From NCBI RefSeq assembly GCF_013178945.1, contig NZ_JABFDM010000003.1, positions 784,406 to 848,405 on the forward strand: DNA of 64,000 bases, given 5' to 3'. A program made the translations under genes and the position numbers. How positions within the stretch are numbered: position 1 is the stretch's first letter; each line of letters opens with the position of its first letter. Positions 1-9,044 of this stretch are shown here, piece after piece. The notes beneath the pieces were generated by a model, which worked only from the letters and a program-made list of their open reading frames with translations, ran no database searches and had not been told where the DNA came from. Source of the DNA: Bradyrhizobium aeschynomenes. GTDB taxonomy: Bacteria > Pseudomonadota > Alphaproteobacteria > Rhizobiales > Xanthobacteraceae.

Positions 1-1149
1 ATCGAAGCCGGCTTTCACCAGCAGCGTCTGCAGCTCCTTGATTTCGTTGAACGGCAGCTGCGCGACCGGGGCAGTCGGCTTGCGCATCGGCGCGGCGCCG
101 GCGATGCGGGTGGCGAGATAGGCGGCGGTGGTCGAATAGATCAGCGAGTTGTTCCACTCGGTGTAGGCGGCGAAATTGGCGTAGGCTAGGAACGCCGGGC
201 CGTTGCGGCCCATCGGCAGCAGCACGGAAGCTTCCAGCGCATCGTTGGGCAGCGGCCGCCCGTCGGCATAGGTCACCCCTAGGCCGGCCCATTTGCTGCG
301 CGGCGCCTTGACGGTGAGATCGGCCTGCTCCCACGGGAACGTCTGGGGCACACGGATCTCCTCCAGCCACGGCTCGCCGCGGCGCCACTTCAGCCCGGTC
401 GCGATGTAGTTCGCGGTGGAGCCGATCACGTCGGGCGCGCTGCGCAGCAGGTCGCGGCGGCCGTCGCCGTCATAGTCGACGGCGTAGGTGACGTAATGCG
501 TCGGCAGGAACTGGGTCTGGCCGAGCTCGCCGGCCCAGGAGCCGATCATCTCCGACGGCGAGAGGTCGCCGCGGTCGATGACCTTGAGCGCGGCGATCGT
601 CTCGCTTTGAAAACGCTCGCTGCGGCGGCAGTCATAGGCCAGCGACACCAGCGAGGGCAGCACTGGCAGATTGCCCATGTTGGCGCCGAAATCACTCTCC
701 AGGCCCCAGAACGCGGCGATGACCGCCGGCGGCACGCCATACTCCTTCTCGGCGCGCGTGAACGCGGCCGCGTGCATCCTGATGTGCTGCTGACCGTTCT
801 GCATCCGGTAGGCCGCCGCCATCCGGCCGGCGAACTCGGTGAACAGCTGGCCGAACACGCGCTGGCCGCGGTCGCGGTTGACGATGCCCTGATCATAGGT
901 GAGGTAGGGCGAGGCGGCGGCGATCGCGCGCTGCGACACGCCCTCGGCGATCGCACGCTGCTTCAGCTCGGCGAGAAAGCGGTCGAAGCTCTGGCCGTTA
1001 TGGCAGGCTGCCGCCCGCATCGACGGCGCGGGCTTCGGCCGCGGTGCTGTGGCCTCTGGCGCCATCTGCGCGGCGGCGCTGACAACCAGCATGAACGAGG
1101 TTGCAAGCGCGCTGAAGGTGACGCGCAAGGCAGTCGAAGAGCTTCGCAT
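1..1149 (-). CDS. Lytic murein transglycosylase, MltB-like (3' end outside window)
   Basis: Periplasmic enzyme that cleaves the glycan strands of peptidoglycan. Read on the reverse strand from an ATG at 1149, the product starts with a signal peptide (MRSSSTALRV, then a hydrophobic core ending near SAAAQ). The SLT/MltB domain follows, with the catalytic-region sequence FWGLESDFGANMG, an SWAGELGQTQFLP segment and a DYDGDGRRDLL loop, all typical of the MltB family. The last visible residues (LPFNEIKELQTLLVKAGFD) look like the start of a C-terminal peptidoglycan-binding domain, so probably only some tens of residues are missing beyond base 1. Identification is firm; which MltB paralogue it is cannot be told. 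Confidence 0.9.
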   Translation of the reverse strand, partial: MRSSSTALRVTFSALATSFMLVVSAAAQMAPEATAPRPKPAPSMRAAACHNGQSFDRFLAELKQRAIAEGVSQRAIAAASPYLTYDQGIVNRDRGQRVFGQLFTEFAGRMAAAYRMQNGQQHIRMHAAAFTRAEKEYGVPPAVIAAFWGLESDFGANMGNLPVLPSLVSLAYDCRRSERFQSETIAALKVIDRGDLSPSEMIGSWAGELGQTQFLPTHYVTYAVDYDGDGRRDLLRSAPDVIGSTANYIATGLKWRRGEPWLEEIRVPQTFPWEQADLTVKAPRSKWAGLGVTYADGRPLPNDALEASVLLPMGRNGPAFLAYANFAAYTEWNNSLIYSTTAAYLATRIAGAAPMRKPTAPVAQLPFNEIKELQTLLVKAGFD

Positions 1150-1268
1150 CCGGTCTCACCGATGGCTGTCTAATCCCTTGTGCGCCCATCGATATCCGAA
1201 CCGCGGCAAAAAGGGAAACGGCGGGAACGCAACCGGCGTTGGCCGCGCGAGGCCATCCAACATGTCAA

Positions 1269-1296
1269 GGCCCGCAAGGCGCTTGCCGTGCGGGCC
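1269..1296 (-). terminator. Hairpin between the 1347-1595 gene and the transglycosylase
   Basis: GGCCCGC at 1269-1275 pairs with GCGGGCC at 1290-1296. It lies downstream of the small secreted-protein gene on the reverse strand. The following T-run is weak (TTGACATGTT), so this may be an attenuating hairpin rather than a strong intrinsic terminator. Confidence 0.35.
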
Positions 1297-1346
1297 GGTC
1301 ATTTCGCGTCGGCTTGTCAGGCGCCGCGCGCATCATTGTGCGGCCA

Positions 1347-1595
1347 TCAATATTGGACGCCCGGGCGGTTCGGATAATAGCCGCGGTTGCAGGCCCGGCG
1401 CAGCTTGTCGTCCCAATAGCCACGCTGCGCGGGCGGATAGGTCATCGCCACTTTGTGCGCGTTCGTAAGGCAATTCACATACGGCTTGTTGCTCACCCAG
1501 CTGAGATCGAGCGCGGCCGACGGTGTCGCCGAACTCGCAAGCAGGCTGACGGAGAGGGCGGCAGCGGCGGCAAGCAGAGCGATCAGACGGTTCAT
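1347..1595 (-). CDS. Small secreted protein of unknown function
   Basis: An 82-residue protein starting MNRLIALLAAAAALSVSLL, a clear signal peptide with cleavage probably after PSAA or nearby. The mature part is about 55 residues, with two cysteines (in VNCLTN and RACNRG) that could form a disulfide, and a Tyr/Pro-rich tail. The start at 1595 is preferred over the upstream in-frame start at 1649 because it begins directly at the signal sequence. I do not recognise the family. Export to the periplasm is inferred from the signal peptide only. Confidence 0.6.
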   Translation of the reverse strand: MNRLIALLAAAAALSVSLLASSATPSAALDLSWVSNKPYVNCLTNAHKVAMTYPPAQRGYWDDKLRRACNRGYYPNRPGVQY

Positions 1596-1716
1596 GATTG
1601 TTGGTCCCTGTGATCTCGGCTGCCCGATGCAGCCTGTGACGGGGATCATGATGCAACGTGGCCGAAGCGTATGTGCACGTCGTCACACACGCTTCGAACC
1701 CGCATGATGGCCGTTG

Positions 1717-3357
1717 CTACGCGACCTTCGCCAGCGCGGCCTGCGCCTCGCTCTGGATGCGCTTGAGATGCTCGGCGTCGCGAAAACTTTCGGCGTAGAG
1801 CTTGTTGACGTCCTCGGTGCCCGAGGGACGCGCGGCAAACCAGCCGTATTCGGTCTCGACCTTGATGCCGCCGAACGACTGGCCGTTGCCGGGCGCCTTG
1901 GTGTGCACGACGCGGACGGGATCGCCGGCGAGCTCCTTGAGGTTCAGCGTCTCCGGCGTCAGCGCCTTCAGCGCCGCCTTCTGCGGCGGCGAGGCCGGCA
2001 CGTCGATGCGCTCATAGACGGGAGCACCGAGCTCCGAGGTCAGTTCCTTGTACAGCTCGCTTGGGTCGCGGCCGCACTTGGCCATGATCTCGGCGGCGAG
2101 CAGGCCGAGGATGAGGCCGTCCTTGTCGGTGGTCCACACCGTGCCGTCGCGCTTGAGGAACGAGGCGCCCGCGCTCTCTTCGCCGGCGAAGCCGAAGCTG
2201 CCGGTGCCGAGGCCCTCGACGAACCATTTAAAGCCGACGGGCGTCTCGACCAGCTTGCGGCCGAGCTTCCGGGCGACGCGATCGATCAGGGAGCTCGACA
2301 CGATGGTCTTGCCGATCGCGGCATCGCTGCGCCAATCCGGCCTGTGCGCGAACAGATAGGAGATCGCGGTCGCCAGATAATGGTTCGGGTTCATCAGCCC
2401 GCCCGTGCGCGTCACGATGCCATGGCGGTCGGCGTCGGTGTCGTTGGCGAAGGCGACGTCGAAGCGCTCGCGCATCGCGATCAAGCTCGCCATCGCATAG
2501 GGCGATGAGCAATCCATGCGGATCTTGCCGTCCCAATCTGCAGTCATGAAGCGAAAGGTCGGATCGACGACATCGTTGACGATCGTGGCGTTGAGGCCGT
2601 AGCGCTCGATGATCGGCGCCCAATACGCGATGGCGGCGCCGCCGAGCGGATCGATGCCGATCTTGATGCCGGCTGATTTCACTGCATCGAGATCGACTGT
2701 GTTGGCAAGGTCCGCGACATAGGGCGTGATGTAGTCGTACGGATGCACCGAGCCGCGCTGCTTCGCTTGGCCGTAGCTGATGCGCGACACGCCATCGAGA
2801 TCGTTGGCCAGATAGACATTGGCCTGCCGCTCGATCTCGGCGGTCGCGTCGGTGTCGGCCGGACCGCCATGCGGCGGATTGTATTTGTAGCCCCCGTCCT
2901 CCGGGGGGTTATGTGACGGCGTGATGACAACGCCGTCGGCGAGATGCGCCGTGCGGCCCTTGTTGTAGGAGATGATGGCGTGGGAGATCACCGGCGTCGG
3001 CGTGTAGCCGCCGTCCTTGTCGACCATCACCTCGACGCCGTTGGCGCCGAACACCTCGAGCGCGCTGGCGAGCGCCGGCTCTGCCAGCGCATGGGTGTCG
3101 ATGCCGACGAACAGCGGGCCGTCGAGGCCCTGCTGGCGCCGGTAGTCGCAGAGTGCCTGCGTGGTGGCGAGAATGTGGTTCTCGTTGAAGCCGGTCTTGA
3201 GCGACGAGCCGCGATGGCCCGAGGTGCCGAACGCGACGCGCTGAGTCGGCTCGTGCGGGTCGGGCTTGAGCGCATAATAGGCCGTGATCAGCCGCGGAAT
3301 GTTGGCGAGCGCGGCGTTGGCGATCGGCTTGCCGGCAGCGGGGTCTGTCTTGGCCAT
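1717..3357 (-). CDS. pgm: Phosphoglucomutase (alpha-D-glucose phosphate-specific)
   Basis: Interconverts glucose-1-phosphate and glucose-6-phosphate in the cytoplasm, linking central metabolism to glycogen, trehalose and surface glucans. The 546-residue length is the normal size of the family. The phosphoserine loop is visible as VVITPSHNPPEDGG, the metal-binding loop as FANDTDADRHGI, the sugar-specificity region as FGFAGEESAGAS and the phosphate-binding loop near the C-terminus as ARPSGTEDVNKLYAES. It is monocistronic as far as can be seen. The opgGH glucan genes lie a few kb away and would use UDP-glucose derived from its product. Confidence 0.95.
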   Translation of the reverse strand: MAKTDPAAGKPIANAALANIPRLITAYYALKPDPHEPTQRVAFGTSGHRGSSLKTGFNENHILATTQALCDYRRQQGLDGPLFVGIDTHALAEPALASALEVFGANGVEVMVDKDGGYTPTPVISHAIISYNKGRTAHLADGVVITPSHNPPEDGGYKYNPPHGGPADTDATAEIERQANVYLANDLDGVSRISYGQAKQRGSVHPYDYITPYVADLANTVDLDAVKSAGIKIGIDPLGGAAIAYWAPIIERYGLNATIVNDVVDPTFRFMTADWDGKIRMDCSSPYAMASLIAMRERFDVAFANDTDADRHGIVTRTGGLMNPNHYLATAISYLFAHRPDWRSDAAIGKTIVSSSLIDRVARKLGRKLVETPVGFKWFVEGLGTGSFGFAGEESAGASFLKRDGTVWTTDKDGLILGLLAAEIMAKCGRDPSELYKELTSELGAPVYERIDVPASPPQKAALKALTPETLNLKELAGDPVRVVHTKAPGNGQSFGGIKVETEYGWFAARPSGTEDVNKLYAESFRDAEHLKRIQSEAQAALAKVA

Positions 3358-3492
3358 GGAGCATCCTTCGCAAGTTCGAGAAACATCGGCGGCGGTGGAT
3401 CGTTCCGCCCCGACAGCAGGCGATCCAACATGGCGGCGTGCGCTGATCCGATCAACGGAAATTCGTGCCGCCTTCGCAGGAGCGCGCGCCGG

Positions 3493-3975
3493 TCAATCCG
3501 CCAACTCGTAGACGAGGTGCCCAGGCCCGACCAGCCGCGCGGTGAAATTCACCGTGCGTCCGGCGAGCTCCGCGAAACGCCCCGAGGCCAGCCTGAACAC
3601 GACCTTGCCGGTCGCCTCGGAGATGGCCGGCGTGCCGTCCTTCATCACCACCGAGCCCGTACCTTCGCTCAGCACGGCCACGGCATAGCCGTCCGTGCTG
3701 CGATGAATGCCGGCGCCGTACAGATATCGGCCCTTCTGGTTCTCCCATTCGGAGGCGACGTTGGCGGTGTAGGTCGCCCCCTTCATCAACCCGTCGGTGC
3801 CGATGCACGAATATTGGAAGCTGACCAGCATGTGACCGGGACGGTCGCCGATCGGCTCGAGGCCCATCGTGCCGACGATCGTGCAGTCGTAGCGGGCGAT
3901 GGTGTCGGCGCTCGCGGTTCCGAGGCAGAGCCCCATGCCGACGCACGCGGCCGACGCCGTTCTGGAGAAGTACAT
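3493..3975 (-). CDS. Secreted hypothetical protein
   Basis: A 160-residue protein with an N-terminal signal peptide (MYFSRTASAACVGMGLCLGTASA, likely cut before DTIARYDC). The mature part carries two cysteines (YDCTIVG and YSCIGTD) and mixed polar beta-rich sequence ending PGHLVYELAD. I recognise no catalytic motif or named domain. It stands alone between pgm and a divergent lipoprotein gene. Confidence 0.6.
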   Translation of the reverse strand: MYFSRTASAACVGMGLCLGTASADTIARYDCTIVGTMGLEPIGDRPGHMLVSFQYSCIGTDGLMKGATYTANVASEWENQKGRYLYGAGIHRSTDGYAVAVLSEGTGSVVMKDGTPAISEATGKVVFRLASGRFAELAGRTVNFTARLVGPGHLVYELAD

Positions 3976-4239
3976 CCGCTCGCCCCCGCCTTTCTATGCC
4001 GTGCAAACACTACCATAGATCGCGCTCGGTCCGGCTGCTGTTCCCCGCGACTTGTTTGATCGCGCTACGAAGAACCGGCTCGGCCGATGCTGCCGTTTCA
4101 TGCGCTGGACATTAACCACGCCGCGCTGAGACCACCGGCCCGGACCGGCGCTTAAGCCTGAGTTTAACGCATCTCCGTGGAAATAGGAGGCCAACGAGGG
4201 GCGCGTGGGGCGCGCAGGAGAGTCGTCAGGAGCGGGAAA

Positions 4240-5070
4240 GTGAGAGCGCTTTGTATTGGCGCGTTGGCCGTCGTATCAGTCTTGGCTCTGGCAGGATGCA
4301 GCCGTCCGGTCATGCCGCAGGTCGCGGCGCCTTGCGTGGATCTGAGCGGCAACGCCTGCGCGGACAATCCTGCCGCCGGTCAGCCGGCGTCGCTGGCGCC
4401 CTCCGAGAAGGTGGTCAAAGCGAAGAGGACGTCCGCCGTTGCGCGTCGTGCGGCCCTGCAACGCAAGCACGCCCGCGCGGCCAAGCGACGCTTGCCTCCG
4501 CAGGTCGCCGCCGCAAGGCCGCCTGAAAAGCCGCCCGCCGCGCCGGCGCCCAGATCATTCTCCGACAAGTCACCTTCCGACAAGTCGTCACCCGAGCCGG
4601 TCCCGCCGGCCGACGGCGCCTCCGCGCCGGTCGTCAAGATTCCGTCGCCCGCGAAGGATACCCCGCCCGCCCCGGGCAAGGTCCAGAGCGAGGTCATGGT
4701 CGCAGCGGTCACGGTGGCGGCCGAGCTGGCCGAGCGCATGACCGCGCTGCGTGTCCCGGAGGGGCCTGCCGACAGCCATCTCGTGGCCGTGGTGCTGGCA
4801 CGTCCGACCGTGCGCGGCCTGGCCGATCTCAGCGGCAAGGTGATCGCGATCGATGAACGTTATGCCAAATCCAATGCGAGGATCACGACGGCCATGAATG
4901 CCGCCGGTGCATCAGAGGTGCTGCTGCTTGAAGGGCAGGCGACCGCGATCACCCGGCTCAGCAACGGCGAGGTGAACGCGGCCGTGGTCGCACTGGCCTC
5001 GCCGGAAGCCGCCGAGGCGTTTCCGAAGATCGCGGGTTTCCGCCTGTTCACGGTCGCCCTGAAGCCTTAG
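4240..5070 (+). CDS. Probable lipoprotein with proline-rich linker and binding-protein-like C-terminal domain
   Basis: The GTG at 4240 is chosen because AGGAG lies seven bases upstream and the product then begins with a compact lipoprotein signal ending in the lipobox LALAGC. An in-frame ATG at 4177 would add 21 Arg/Gly-rich residues that do not look like a leader. After the lipid-attachment Cys come a Lys/Arg-rich stretch, a Pro/Ala/Ser-rich linker of about 80 residues, and a C-terminal part of about 110 residues (GLADLSGKVIAID, then EVLLLEGQATAITRL and NAAVVALASPEA) resembling half of a TAXI-type periplasmic binding fold. Function unknown. Confidence 0.6.
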   Translation: MRALCIGALAVVSVLALAGCSRPVMPQVAAPCVDLSGNACADNPAAGQPASLAPSEKVVKAKRTSAVARRAALQRKHARAAKRRLPPQVAAARPPEKPPAAPAPRSFSDKSPSDKSSPEPVPPADGASAPVVKIPSPAKDTPPAPGKVQSEVMVAAVTVAAELAERMTALRVPEGPADSHLVAVVLARPTVRGLADLSGKVIAIDERYAKSNARITTAMNAAGASEVLLLEGQATAITRLSNGEVNAAVVALASPEAAEAFPKIAGFRLFTVALKP

Positions 5071-5083
5071 CTGCAAGGCCAGC

Positions 5084-5626
5084 TCAGGTTGCCGCGGGGG
5101 TGCTCGTCGGACGCGGCAGTGCTGCCGCGCCGCGCGCAGCTGTGACGCCCTTTGGGAAGCCGCTGCGATCGAAGTAGAGCCGCTTGCGGCCGCGCCGCGC
5201 ATCGTGCTGCCGTGCGACGTCCTGCGCTGCGAGATAGTCCAGCACCGTGATGCCGCCGACCATCACCAGCGCAGCCATGACGGTGCCGACGCGCGGGTTG
5301 CTCGGCCTGACCTCGCCGAGCAGCGTCGCCATGTCGAGCCCGTCGCCGGCTACGCGGCTCCACAGGCCGGCCTTCTTCTCGACCGACAGCGTCATGACGC
5401 CGGTGAGCAGCTCGCGGACGCCATAGGCGCGGACCAGGCCCTCGCGGCCCTCCATGCCGAGCGCGCGCGTCACCCGATGCGGCGCCAGCAGTTCCAGCGT
5501 GCCCAGCGCGATCGAGAACCAGCCGAGGCCACGGGCCAGCCGGTCGGCCGCAGTCAGCGAGCTCGGGCCGGTCGCGATGATCTTCGGGTCGCCCTTGGAC
5601 CTGACGAGATTGGAAAAATGAAACAT
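5084..5626 (-). CDS. Membrane-associated hypothetical protein
   Basis: A 180-residue protein with two or three hydrophobic segments (GLGWFSIALGTLELLAP, GVRELLTGVMTL and VGTVMAALVMVGGITVLDYLA) and a basic C-terminal tail rich in Arg and Ala. Its ATG at 5626 lies 14 bases downstream of the stop of the zinc alcohol dehydrogenase (5641) on the same strand, so the two are probably co-transcribed. It resembles small integral membrane proteins often found beside oxidoreductase or cyclase/dehydrase-type genes in Bradyrhizobium, but I cannot name a function. Confidence 0.6.
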   Translation of the reverse strand: MFHFSNLVRSKGDPKIIATGPSSLTAADRLARGLGWFSIALGTLELLAPHRVTRALGMEGREGLVRAYGVRELLTGVMTLSVEKKAGLWSRVAGDGLDMATLLGEVRPSNPRVGTVMAALVMVGGITVLDYLAAQDVARQHDARRGRKRLYFDRSGFPKGVTAARGAAALPRPTSTPAAT

Positions 5627-5640
5627 GCTTTGCGCTTCCC

Positions 5641-6822
5641 TTACGGCTTCAACACGACCTTGACGCAGCTGTCCTGCTTGTCGCGGAACGCGCGATACAT
5701 CTCGGGGCCCTGCGCCAGCGGCACGGTGTGGGTGATGACGAAGGACGGGTCGATCTGGCCTTCGGCGATGCGCTGCTTCAGATCCTCGGTCCAGCGGTTG
5801 ACGTGGGTCTGGCCGGTGCGGATCGTCAGCCCCTTGTTCATCAGCGCGCCCATCGGCACCATGTCCGAGAAGCCGCTATAGACGCCGGGGATCGAGACGA
5901 TGCCGCCGGGCCGGCAGACATAGATGATCTCGCGCAACGCGTGCGGACGGTCGTTCTCGAGCATGAACATCTGCTTGGCGCGATCGAGCACGCTGTCGGG
6001 CTGCGCCATGCTGATATGGCTCTCGAAGCCGACGCAATCGATGCATTTCTCCGGGCCCTTGTTGTCGGTCAGCTCGTTCAGCCTTTCGACCACGCTCTCC
6101 TTGTCGAAGTTGATGGTGATGGCGCCGCCGGCCTCGGCCATTGCCAGCCGCTCCGGGATGCGGTCGATCGCGACCACCTGCTTGGCCCCGAGCAGGATGG
6201 CGCTGCGGATCGCCATCTGTCCGACCGGGCCGCAGCCCCACACCGCGACCGTATCGTCGGGCTCGATGTCGCATTGCGCCGCGCCCTGCCAGCCGGTCGG
6301 GAAGATGTCGCTGAGGAAAAGCGCCTGCTCGTCCGTCATGCCATCGGGCACCTTGATGTGGGTGGCGTCGGCATAAGGCACGCGCAGATATTCGGCCTGG
6401 CCGCCCGGATAGCCGCCGGTCAGATGCGTGTAGCCGAACAGGCCCGCCGTGGTATGGCCGAACACCTTCTCGGCGAGATGCTTGTTGCGGTTGGTGGTCT
6501 CGCAGACCGAGAAATTGCCGCGCTTGCACTGCTCGCACTCGCCGCAGATGATCGTAAACGGCACGACGATGCGGTCGCCCTTCTTGAGCTTGCCGTTAAC
6601 GCCGGAGCCGACCTCGACGACCTCGCCCATGGTCTCGTGGCCCATGATGTCGCCCGGCATCATCGCCGGGATGTAGTTGTGGAACAGATGCAGGTCCGAG
6701 CCGCAGATCGCGCAGCTCGTCACCTTGATGACCGCGTCACGCGGATGCTCGATCTCGGGATCGCTGACCGTGTCGCAGCGGATGTCCTCTTTGCCATGCC
6801 AGACCAGCGCCTTCATTCCCAT
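5641..6822 (-). CDS. Zinc-dependent alcohol dehydrogenase (glutathione-independent formaldehyde dehydrogenase-like)
   Basis: Cytoplasmic NAD(P)-dependent medium-chain dehydrogenase of 393 residues. The catalytic zinc site is visible as CAICGSDLH followed by GHETMGEV. The structural zinc site is CGECEQCKRGNFSVC, and the nucleotide-binding glycines are in VWGCGPVGQMA. The length and the FPTGWQGA region match the family around glutathione-independent formaldehyde dehydrogenase, but substrate specificity cannot be read from sequence. It is followed, 14 bases downstream, by the 5084-5626 membrane protein gene. The separate glutathione-dependent route is encoded at 22.7-24.5 kb. Confidence 0.85.
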   Translation of the reverse strand: MGMKALVWHGKEDIRCDTVSDPEIEHPRDAVIKVTSCAICGSDLHLFHNYIPAMMPGDIMGHETMGEVVEVGSGVNGKLKKGDRIVVPFTIICGECEQCKRGNFSVCETTNRNKHLAEKVFGHTTAGLFGYTHLTGGYPGGQAEYLRVPYADATHIKVPDGMTDEQALFLSDIFPTGWQGAAQCDIEPDDTVAVWGCGPVGQMAIRSAILLGAKQVVAIDRIPERLAMAEAGGAITINFDKESVVERLNELTDNKGPEKCIDCVGFESHISMAQPDSVLDRAKQMFMLENDRPHALREIIYVCRPGGIVSIPGVYSGFSDMVPMGALMNKGLTIRTGQTHVNRWTEDLKQRIAEGQIDPSFVITHTVPLAQGPEMYRAFRDKQDSCVKVVLKP

Positions 6823-6987
6823 CTCCGCGTCACCAAGACCTCCGGAGCAAGTCTGAGCCGCGACGATGGTTGCTATGAACGCGCGAATTTTCGCCGTGCC
6901 ACGCGTGGTGCGGCACGTTCCGAGATCAGACGACGAGGCGCTGACCGGTGTGGGAGCTCGTCGCCCGGCTCACGTTCGGGGGTCAGC

Positions 6988-7398
6988 TCAGGCCTTCGTC
7001 TTGGCAGGCTTCTTCGGCCCGGTCTTCGCGGGAGGCGTCTTGCTCGCCTTGCCGCGGGGCGGCTTGGCCGGCGCGGCATCGGACGGCTTGTCGGCCTTCT
7101 TCTCCGGCGCCTTCTTGTCGGGGACCTTGGGCAGCTCGGCCGCGGCGGCCTGCCGCATCGCGCGGGCATAGCTGTCGGCAACGTTGTCGGCCGAGATCAG
7201 CAGCCGGCGCGCGGCGGCATTGGCCTGCTCGACCGCCTCACGGGCGAGCATCTTGAAGCGCTCCTTGGCGTCCTTGTCCTTTGCCTTGACCGCCATGCCG
7301 TTGAAACGGTCCCGGCGCTTCTTGGCGGCCGCCAGAATGGTCTTGTTCTGCTGCTTGGCCAGTTGCCGGATCACGGCATCAAGATCGGCATCTGCCAT
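6988..7398 (-). CDS. Hypothetical protein with Lys/Ala/Pro-rich C-terminal tail
   Basis: The ATG at 7398 is preferred over a TTG four codons upstream. The first 90 residues are charged and helical (MADADLDAVIRQLAKQQNK, then AVKAKDKDAKERFKML), and the last 45 are a basic low-complexity tail built of Lys, Ala and Pro. Such tails occur in histone-H1-like or other nucleic-acid-binding proteins of alphaproteobacteria, but no defined domain is seen. Binding to DNA or RNA is only a guess from composition. Confidence 0.55.
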   Translation of the reverse strand: MADADLDAVIRQLAKQQNKTILAAAKKRRDRFNGMAVKAKDKDAKERFKMLAREAVEQANAAARRLLISADNVADSYARAMRQAAAAELPKVPDKKAPEKKADKPSDAAPAKPPRGKASKTPPAKTGPKKPAKTKA

Positions 7399-7410
7399 CG
7401 TCGTCCCCAA

Positions 7411-7737
7411 AACCCCCTCGAGAATCAGCGCGTCGGGCGCCGAAAAACGCGCGGACTATGCTATCCACGCCGCCACTTTGCAATCGGGGTACCAGAGGAG
7501 GGGCGCCGTCCCAATCGGAGGCGCGCTGGAGCCGTCGCATCCATCACCGCTCACGCCCCGAAGGGGCCTCGCGGGGGCCGCTGCATGTCAGTCATGCGGG
7601 GGGCGATGGTGCGAAGGCACCGTTTAGGACAATCGGAAACGGGATGTAACCGACTCTCTGCAATTCCATCAATTCCAACGCAACGGTTGATCCGCAACAT
7701 CGTCCGCAACGGATCTTGTTTGTCGGAGTTTTGAGCC
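7411..7737. other. Intergenic region without a recognised gene
   Basis: About 330 bases between the reverse-strand Lys-rich protein gene and the forward TadG-like gene. It must hold the promoters of both. Short open frames here have no homology that I recognise and no good ribosome binding site. A near-repeat of CCGCAAC occurs just upstream of 7738. Confidence 0.5.
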
Positions 7738-9036
7738 TTGTCGGCCGGACATCAGTACCTCACGCTTCTGTCGCGGTTCCAGCGCAACGACAGCGGTAAT
7801 ATCGCCATCATCTTCGCGCTGGCGCTGCTGCCGATCCTGGCCTTCGTCGGTTCGGCCATCGACTATTCGATGGCCGTGCGGGCCAAGGCCAAGCTCGCCG
7901 CCTCGCTCGACGCCGCCATGCTGGCGGCGACCGGCTATACGGCGATGCGCGGCAGCGCGTCGGACGCCAAGACGGCAGCGACCAACATGTTCAACGGCCA
8001 GATGTCGGCGCATAACCTGTCATCGAACGCGCTGACCATCGACATCGCCGACAGCGTGACCGCGCGAACCGTGACGGGAACCGCCAACGTGGTGGTGAAG
8101 ACCGTGTTCATGTACATGTTCGGATATCCGACCATGACGATCTCCACGTCCTCGTCGGCCTCGGCCTCGTTCCCGACCTATATGGACTTCTACGTGCTGG
8201 TCGACAATTCGCCGTCGCAGGGGCTCGGCGCGACCACGGCCGACATGACCAAGCTGCAGAACGCGACCTCCGACAAATGCGCCTTCGCCTGCCACGACAC
8301 CTATACGTCGAGCTCGAAGAAGACGCTGCAGACCAACAGCTATTACCAGATCGCCAAGAACAAGGGCGTGACGATGCGGATCGACGTCGTGAGGTCCGCG
8401 ACCCAGTCGCTGACGGACACTGCGACCGCCAGCCAGGTCGTCAGCAATCAGTACCGGATGGCGGTCTACAGCCTGGGCAGCGATTGCGGCTCGCTGGGGC
8501 TGACGACCATCGCCAGCCTGTCCTCGAGCATGTCCTCGGTGAAGTCGTCGGTCGGCTCGCTCGACCTGATGACGATTCCCTATAACGGCTACAACAACGA
8601 CATGTGCACCGATTTCGACGGCACCATGTCGGCCATGAACGGGGTGATCCCGACCCAGGGCGACGGCTCGTCATCGAAGCCGCAGAAATGGCTGTTCTTC
8701 GTCTCCGACGGCGTCGCGGATTATTCCTATCCGACCACGTGCAGCAAGACCGTGCTGTCCGGCGGACGCTGCCAGGAGCCGCTCAACATCACGACCTGCA
8801 CTGCGCTGAAGGCCCGCGGCATCAAGATCGCGGTGCTCTACACCACCTATCTCGCGATCACCAACAACAGCTGGTACACGACCTACATCGCTCCGTGGCG
8901 CGACTCGATCGGCGGCATCATGAAGTCCTGCGCCAGCCCCGGCTACTACTACGAGGTCGATTCGAGCGGCAGCATCGGCACGGCGCTGACGGCGCTGTTC
9001 CAGCAGGCCATCGCCTCGGCGCATCTGACGAAGTAG
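7738..9036 (+). CDS. TadG-like pilus assembly protein with von Willebrand domain
   Basis: A 432-residue protein beginning with an unusual TTG start. Residues about 12-50 form a TadE/TadG-type pseudopilin-like leader (NDSGNIAIIFALALLPILAF followed by a charged stretch SMAVRAKAKLA). A von Willebrand A-like domain follows, with the metal-site motif LVDNSPSQG near residue 160 and a second acidic loop at FFVSDGVADY. Cysteine-rich loops are present around CAFACHD. Such proteins sit in the inner membrane with a periplasmic domain and accompany Flp/Tad pilus or surface structures. No other tad gene is in the window, so it is an orphan copy. Confidence 0.8.
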   Translation: MSAGHQYLTLLSRFQRNDSGNIAIIFALALLPILAFVGSAIDYSMAVRAKAKLAASLDAAMLAATGYTAMRGSASDAKTAATNMFNGQMSAHNLSSNALTIDIADSVTARTVTGTANVVVKTVFMYMFGYPTMTISTSSSASASFPTYMDFYVLVDNSPSQGLGATTADMTKLQNATSDKCAFACHDTYTSSSKKTLQTNSYYQIAKNKGVTMRIDVVRSATQSLTDTATASQVVSNQYRMAVYSLGSDCGSLGLTTIASLSSSMSSVKSSVGSLDLMTIPYNGYNNDMCTDFDGTMSAMNGVIPTQGDGSSSKPQKWLFFVSDGVADYSYPTTCSKTVLSGGRCQEPLNITTCTALKARGIKIAVLYTTYLAITNNSWYTTYIAPWRDSIGGIMKSCASPGYYYEVDSSGSIGTALTALFQQAIASAHLTK

Positions 9037-9044
9037 GGCGGAGC

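Noticed and set aside
5728..7734. A 668-codon forward open frame
   Set aside because: Antisense to the zinc alcohol dehydrogenase and the Lys-rich protein; low-complexity Arg/Gly/Leu translation.
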